A stretch of 64,000 nucleotides of DNA, taken from contig CM060708.1 in the NCBI GenBank assembly GCA_030686995.1, forward strand, positions 104,075,350 through 104,139,349. Direction: 5' to 3'. The position numbers were made by a program, and so were the translations under genes. The DNA is from Artemisia argyi. Lineage: Eukaryota > Streptophyta > Magnoliopsida > Asterales > Asteraceae. Numbering within the stretch: the stretch's first letter is position 1; every line of letters begins with the position of its first letter. Positions 59,326 through 64,000 of this stretch are shown here, one piece after another. The notes beneath the pieces are model-generated. The model saw only the letters and a program-made list of their open reading frames with translations. It was not told the origin of the DNA and ran no database searches.

Positions 59326-59660
59326 ATAAAACACAAGGACCAATTGTGTAATGGCTGAAAAGTTGAGGGGGAAATTTTCACATCTTCCAAAGTAAACCAA
59401 GGGTGATTCCTGCCATATTCCAATAATCCAGGGACCATACATGAGATTTCCAAAAATAAAATTTCCCAGGACCATTTTTGCAAATTCTGAAAGTACAGCG
59501 ACCAATCTTACAAAATTTCTAAAACTTTCACCCAGGGACCCTTTTTGATAACTTTTGAACTCCTAGGACCATTTTTGGCTTTTCAACCAAAAAATATATG
59601 CTCAGGGACCAATTTCATCAATTTTTGAAAGTTCAAGGACTGAAATTGCCATTTATGCAA
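59326..59660. repeat. E2 U3 array of AGGGACCA-type units
   Basis: About eight units with (A/G)GGACCA followed by TTTTTG or TTNNA lie every 30-50 bases, upstream of the TATA box. Homologous in place to the E1 array. Confidence 0.6.
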
Positions 59661-59818
59661 ACCTTGTTTGTTTTTCATCTGTTTTTAATCATTTTGCATC
59701 TGAAGTATATAAAACAAAATCCTGGGATATTTTCAGTATTTTGATGCATTTCTGAGTGTTTTTAAATGTTTTTGCAGTTCAGATTGACAAAAAATGATGA
59801 GTATTTACACACTCATCA

Positions 59819-59830
59819 ATCCCCCACACT
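59819..59830 (-). other. E2 polypurine tract
   Basis: Minus-strand GTGTGGGGGAT, identical to that of E1, precedes the LTR start TGATGAGT. Confidence 0.88.
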
Positions 59831-59900
59831 AAACTATTGCTAATCCCTAGCAATATAGAATCCAAAAATAACCCGTTTTAAAAATTCAATGGATTTGATG

Positions 59901-60310
59901 TCTCTTTACCAAAAGCCATTACTTCTGGGGTAGGCAAATGTTTCAGTTTAAGTAAGAACTATGGTACACTGATAACCATATGATTTTAAGCAAACCATCA
60001 GCTATCAACGGATTTGATTTGTCTTTACCAGAAGCCGTTTGCTTCTGGACTAGTCAACTCTTTGATAAAATTATCATCTTGGTGAGCTGATTACCAATAA
60101 TGGTTTTTCACTGCCTTTACCACAAGTCATAACCTTGTGGGCTAGCCAACTCTTCACTATTAAAGATATGGTGAGTTGAATACCATACAATTTTCGGCAA
60201 ATTGTCAGCCATAAACGGATCTGATATATCTTTACCAAGAGCCGTTTGCTCCTGGATTTGCCAGTCCTTATTTGGTTTAGACATGGTGGAGTGATAACCA
60301 TAAAATTTTT
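59901..60310. repeat. Four-unit array of the E2 3' noncoding region
   Basis: Units begin near 59901, 60021, 60115 and 60229 with CTTTACCA(A/G)AAGCC-like heads, in the same order and spacing as in E1 (1001-1400). Each unit pairs better with its counterpart in E1 than with its neighbours. Confidence 0.75.
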
Positions 60311-60602
60311 GAAATAAAGTGAATTTTTTTTTAAATTTTTGGCCAAAAACGGGGGTACTAGAAGGTAAAATGTGATAAAATCCGCTAGAATTTCCCCCCA
60401 CACTTAGAATTGAATATTGTCCTCAATATTCAAAGTCCCGGCGACTCTTTGAACGTAAAAGGGCAACATTACAAGCTAAATGTGGAAATACCATTTTTCA
60501 CTTTATTTATATATACATACATTCATACATTTTTTTTTTCACAGCATGGGCAACCCCCCCACACTTAGGGTGAAAACCCCATATGCATGCTACTATTTTT
60601 GT

Positions 60603-63242
60603 TTACCGAGTCGCTAGCTTGACTCGACCCCAAACATTTGAAGTACGTGAAAGTTCCACCCTGATGAGATAAGTACCCGGCTTTAAATAGTATAAACTAT
60701 AAGCGGTGATGCCGGGGTCAAAGATAATGTCTTCATTCTCGAAGGAGTAAAGAACAGGAGAGGCCACGGGATAGGTGAAGAAGAGAAAGAAAGTCATGAC
60801 AAACATCATGACTAACTCATCATCACCCACGGGAGAATTCATAATATCATGAATCTCATCTTTTAAGCTCGTTTGATCAAGACATATCCCAGGTGTGTCT
60901 AGATCAAAGTAGAAGTTATCATACTCTGGTGGAGGTATGATATGAGTGAGTTCACAGGAGAACTCCTCGAATGTGAATGAATCATATTCTGGATTGATGT
61001 GCGTGAGTTCACAAGAGAACTCATCAATGGTAAATGATTCATAATCGGGGAGAGAATTATGAGAATGAGAAGTGGTACTGCCACTAATCTTCTCTCCCAT
61101 AGGATCAAAAGTGAAGGCTTCAAATTCCGGTATAGAATCATCGGAAAAAATGTCACTATCCTTGATGGGGATAGGAGATGAAATGGGTTTCTCTTTGAAA
61201 GCCTCGATTTTAGAAATGAGGAAACTGACATTCAATAATGTAGCACAGAGAGCTTCATCTTGAATTTCAGTGTCAATCTCTTCATCATTCTCTTCTTCTA
61301 AGCTGACTAGCTCAGAAGGTAATTCTTCCATATAACTGATGTCTCCACAAGATAACGAATCGTCATCATTAGAATCGGAGAACATCTCAACATGATCAGT
61401 TTGGAAGATAAAAGGAGGAGGGATATCACACATATGATCAAGAATTCCCTGTGACTCTCTTGGGATTAGGACAAGGTTCTCAACACTAGACTTTATGAAT
61501 TTGAACGATTCCTTTTCAGGAACAGTGTCAAGATGCTCGTCCCCCATGCTCTGAGAGTGAGTGGGAACCTCGGGTGTGATAACAGCTGACTCAGGGAGTT
61601 GAGAAGGGCTAGCATCAATGGATTTTTTAATTTCCATATGTTTTTCTGCTAGAGATTCAATTATACTCTCTTCTCCCTGTGTTTCCACAGATTGAGTCTC
61701 ATCTGATGAACTGGAAGAATCATCATCAAAGATATTTTCATCATCACTGTCATTAGGAATGAAATTGAATTGAGAGCCAGATCTGGCTGCTTTTTCTTTT
61801 GCAATTGATTCCCTAATAGAGTTTTCAAAGGCAATCTGGGAATCTAATTTAGCAGCTTGCTCTTCAGCTAACAATTCTTCCATTGATTTTTGATTTGGAT
61901 TATCATGGGAATGTTTACTACCCTCCAAATCTTTCACTAAAACCAGAAGATCAATGAGAAGGGTATCTTCGGCATCTTCGTCAGAATTCTCATCATCGTC
62001 ATCAAATAGAGCAGCATTGCAAAGATTGGCACGTATTTTAGCTGCTCTTTGCTCAGCAAGTAATTCCTCCATGCTTTTTCCATGAGGATTGTCTATGGCA
62101 AATGATTCTACCATAGCTTTCCCATGAGAATATGGAATGAGTGGAAATTGTGGGGGTGTGAATGTGTCAAAACCGGAAGGTTGACATTGATTATCATCAT
62201 GAGAACCCCCACAATATGCACAAGAGGAACTTGGTGCATTATGAACCGGTATATTAGCCAACTCCTCATTCATTTCTTTTAATGCTTCAAGAACCTCATG
62301 ACAAAGGTCTTGCGGGTATCGAGGAGTTGCTTGGATAATTTGGTAGTGTGGAGGTGGGTCTTGAAACGAATAGTCGTAATTGTTGCAAGGAAATGGATTC
62401 CCTGTTTGACAATCCGAGCTAAAGTGAGCACCTCCACAGTACTCACAACAATAAAACTGATGTGGTTGTGAGTCGTATGTGCTTGAGTCATAATTGTTAT
62501 CAGGAAACTGCTCATAGACAAGCATGTTGCCCAATTAACAATCAGAACTGTAGTGTGGGCCTCCAAAATACTCACAAGAAAAGTTTGTTGTATTTTGATA
62601 TGAAGCATCATTGTGATTTGGATAATATGATTCTTGCTCGTATGAATTTGATGGGTAGTTGGAAAAATTTGAATAGTCGTTGAATGAGTTCTGATTAGGA
62701 TCATAAGCAAATGAATTCCTCGAACCACAAAACAAACAACTTCCGTCTCGAATATCATTACCACATTGTTCACATGTACACCAACGACATGGCAACCCGA
62801 AAAGCGGCTCACCACAACCGACACAAGGAATAAAATCCGGAGGTGGGACAAGTGGTGTACCCTGAGAGCTAGGAATTTCCACCACTTCCGTTATGGTCTC
62901 TGGTTTTTGTTCTTGATAAGCGTGAAGATTAGGCAAGTCGTTCTTTTTAGTCACTGCCCTAAGCTCTGTACGTTTGCTTGACAAACTTTTAACCGTAAAT
63001 CGTGAAAGGTTAGGATCAATTCTTGGTTGTTTGTCATTAATAGCACATATCTCGGGCTGTAAAGGGTAGATGGAAGAATTTGGTGAATCATTGAGAGAAT
63101 TTGGACTTATGAACAGATTGCACATAGTACAATATCTGTTACTACAATTATTGCCACATTTCTCACAAATACACCGGTAACAACGATAGCCGTTCTCAAT
63201 CGGGCTTTTATAGTGAAAACACGTGTAGCCGAGAGATGCCAT
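60603..63242 (-). pseudogene. E2 long ORF: multi-knuckle, acidic protein with C-terminal hydrophobic segment, one stop
   Basis: One frame runs from ATG 63242 to TAG 60603 (879 codons) with one TAA at 62535-62537. The N-terminal 235 codons have Cys clusters (CYRCICEKCGNNC; CVGCGEP...CEQCG...CLFCG) and a knuckle missing one Cys (CEYFGGPHYSSDC). After the stop come two knuckles of form CX2CX3HX4C, CEYCGGAHFSSDC and CAYCGGSHDDNQC, the spacing used by gag of E1 and A. Next are two MEELLAE(E/Q) repeats, Asp/Glu/Ser-rich tracts and two copies of a (S/E)F(S)CELTHI unit. Near 60765-60830 a hydrophobic segment (VMTFFLFFTYPVASPVL) could span a membrane. No enzyme motif is present. Probably a gag-derived nucleic-acid-binding protein; function unknown. 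Confidence 0.75.
60607..60626. repeat. Hairpin CGAGTC-N8-GACTCG in E2
   Basis: Same 20 bases as the two copies in E1. Here it overlaps the last codons and lies four bases from the stop of the long ORF. Confidence 0.65.
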
Positions 63243-63410
63243 AAGAATTATACATGAGAGAGGTATAAGAAGGTAGAATCAAATAGATAGAGGGTAAAAT
63301 GAATATTTTTGGGTTTTTATGAAAAAATTATGAACAAGGATGGATAATATACAAAGAGTGAATATCCAAAGATCACCAATCTTCAAATACATTTGAACAC
63401 GCACACAACC

Positions 63411-63428
63411 TCCCCGGCAGCGGCGCCA
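63411..63428 (-). other. E2 primer-binding site, tRNA-Asp type
   Basis: Minus-strand TGGCGCCGCTGCCGGGGA, identical to E1, five bases after the LTR end. The leader from here to ATG 63242 is about 170 bases and empty. Confidence 0.9.
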
Positions 63429-63433
63429 AAATT

Positions 63434-64000
63434 TGATTGGCTCCAAACGGTCAACCTAAATTGACCAATGTGATGGTCAATAAGGTCAAACTGCTTAGAG
63501 TCAATCTCCGTGGAAGTATATGGGTTTCCCCTGGTCGTTATGTCCCAGCGAGGTGTGATGGTATGAAACGGGTTTGTGATCGGGTGAATTTGGACAGAAA
63601 GATAAGGAATTTGATTTGTATGATAAAACTAAGAGATGAGGAATGAAAATAACTTAGAAACACTATATGAAAAATTACTGATGAGCAAATACACTAAAAA
63701 CGTGAGCTAAGTCTAAAAACGCGTACGTTTGATTTAATTTACGTAAACGTACGAAATAAAACGCGAGTTTTAAAGAATAAAAATCCTACGGATATGAAAA
63801 TTACATTTTTACAATCCTAATGATAAAAGAAAATTTTTAGAAAAAGAAAATATTTTTTTAGACTTTTTATTTAATTTTTATTAATTAAAAACTATTTAAA
63901 CTTAATTAAACTAATTTAATTATAATAAATACTAAATGAAAAGTTAAAATTGTAATTTTTTTTATATAACTACTTAACCATCACAGGAATCTATAAAAAA
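63434..64000 (-). repeat. E2 5' LTR, first 567 bases in view
   Basis: Starts TGATTGGCTCC on the plus strand and aligns with 47332-47870. It has a 48-base segment (about 63780-63827) absent from the left copy. The rest, including the promoter, lies right of the window. Confidence 0.88.

Larger units (their letters stand above)
56661..59818 (-). repeat. E2 3' LTR, right piece
   Basis: Continues the LTR interrupted at 48059. An AGCT-rich zone (about 20 AGCT in 56881-57620) and U3 repeats match the E1 LTR. It ends ACTCATCA at 59818. With the left piece the LTR is about 3.9 kb. Confidence 0.87.
47332..64000 (-). mobile_element. E2: non-autonomous Athila-like element, right end outside window
   Basis: Left LTR 47332-48059 plus 56661-59818 (split by the chromovirus insertion), polypurine tract 59819, internal region 59819-63433 with one long ORF, tRNA-Asp primer site 63411-63428, and right LTR from 63434. 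No protease, RT, RNase H or integrase is encoded. The two LTR starts align, with 48 bases missing from the left copy. The left copy begins TAATTGG where the right begins TGATTGG, so its terminal TG is mutated. Confidence 0.88.

Noticed and set aside
62279..62851. Minus-strand 190-codon ORF in another frame
   Set aside because: Overlaps the E2 long ORF in a different frame; no knuckles or domains, and it spans the stop only by chance.

Overview
This window is repeat-rich plant nuclear DNA. It holds no host gene, tRNA or rRNA that I can support. Almost every base belongs to LTR retrotransposons nested inside one another. Primer sites matching plant tRNA-Asp and initiator tRNA-Met, Athila-, Tekay- and sirevirus-type polyproteins, AT-rich LTRs and a hAT-type miniature element point to an angiosperm. 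The families look most like those of a daisy-family (Asteraceae) genome, which is inference.

Layout. (1) 1-12690, minus strand: Athila-like element E1. Its left LTR runs off the window edge; the right LTR is 4.9 kb; gag and pol are broken. E1 sits in the 5' LTR of element A. (2) Element A (plus strand, Athila-like, gag-protease only) is cut into 12691-13317, 26257-29235 and 39046-42575. Inside it lie a 12.9 kb sirevirus-like Copia element (13318-26251, minus, duplicated target CCTTT), which carries a 744-bp hAT-type MITE (14171-14914), and a 9.8 kb element without coding capacity and with almost identical 3190-bp LTRs (29236-39040, minus, duplicated target TGTAT). (3) The LTR at 41127-42575 has a polypurine tract on its left and a primer site on its right, so it is shared with a second unit, element B, which has a different short ORF (42739-43374). 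(4) 43390-47331 is an older sirevirus-like LTR and 3' region with unrecognised minus-strand ORFs. (5) 47332-64000, minus: Athila-like element E2, extending past the right edge. Its left LTR is split by a gag-only Tekay-like chromovirus (48060-56655, plus, duplicated target ATTAA). E2 encodes no polymerase; in place of gag-pol it has one long ORF with repeated zinc knuckles, acidic repeats and a C-terminal hydrophobic segment.

How the parts relate. E1 and E2 share the tRNA-Asp primer site, polypurine tract, a four-unit array beside it, a hairpin, LTR termini and a TATA position, but only E1 has reverse transcriptase and integrase. E2 therefore looks like a non-autonomous partner of E1-type elements. 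Element A, element B, the non-coding element and the gag-only chromovirus also lack polymerase, so most elements here would need enzymes supplied from elsewhere. LTR pairs compared by eye suggest this order from youngest to older: non-coding element (two substitutions seen), gag-only chromovirus (under about 1%), Copia element (about 2%), E1 (about 3%).
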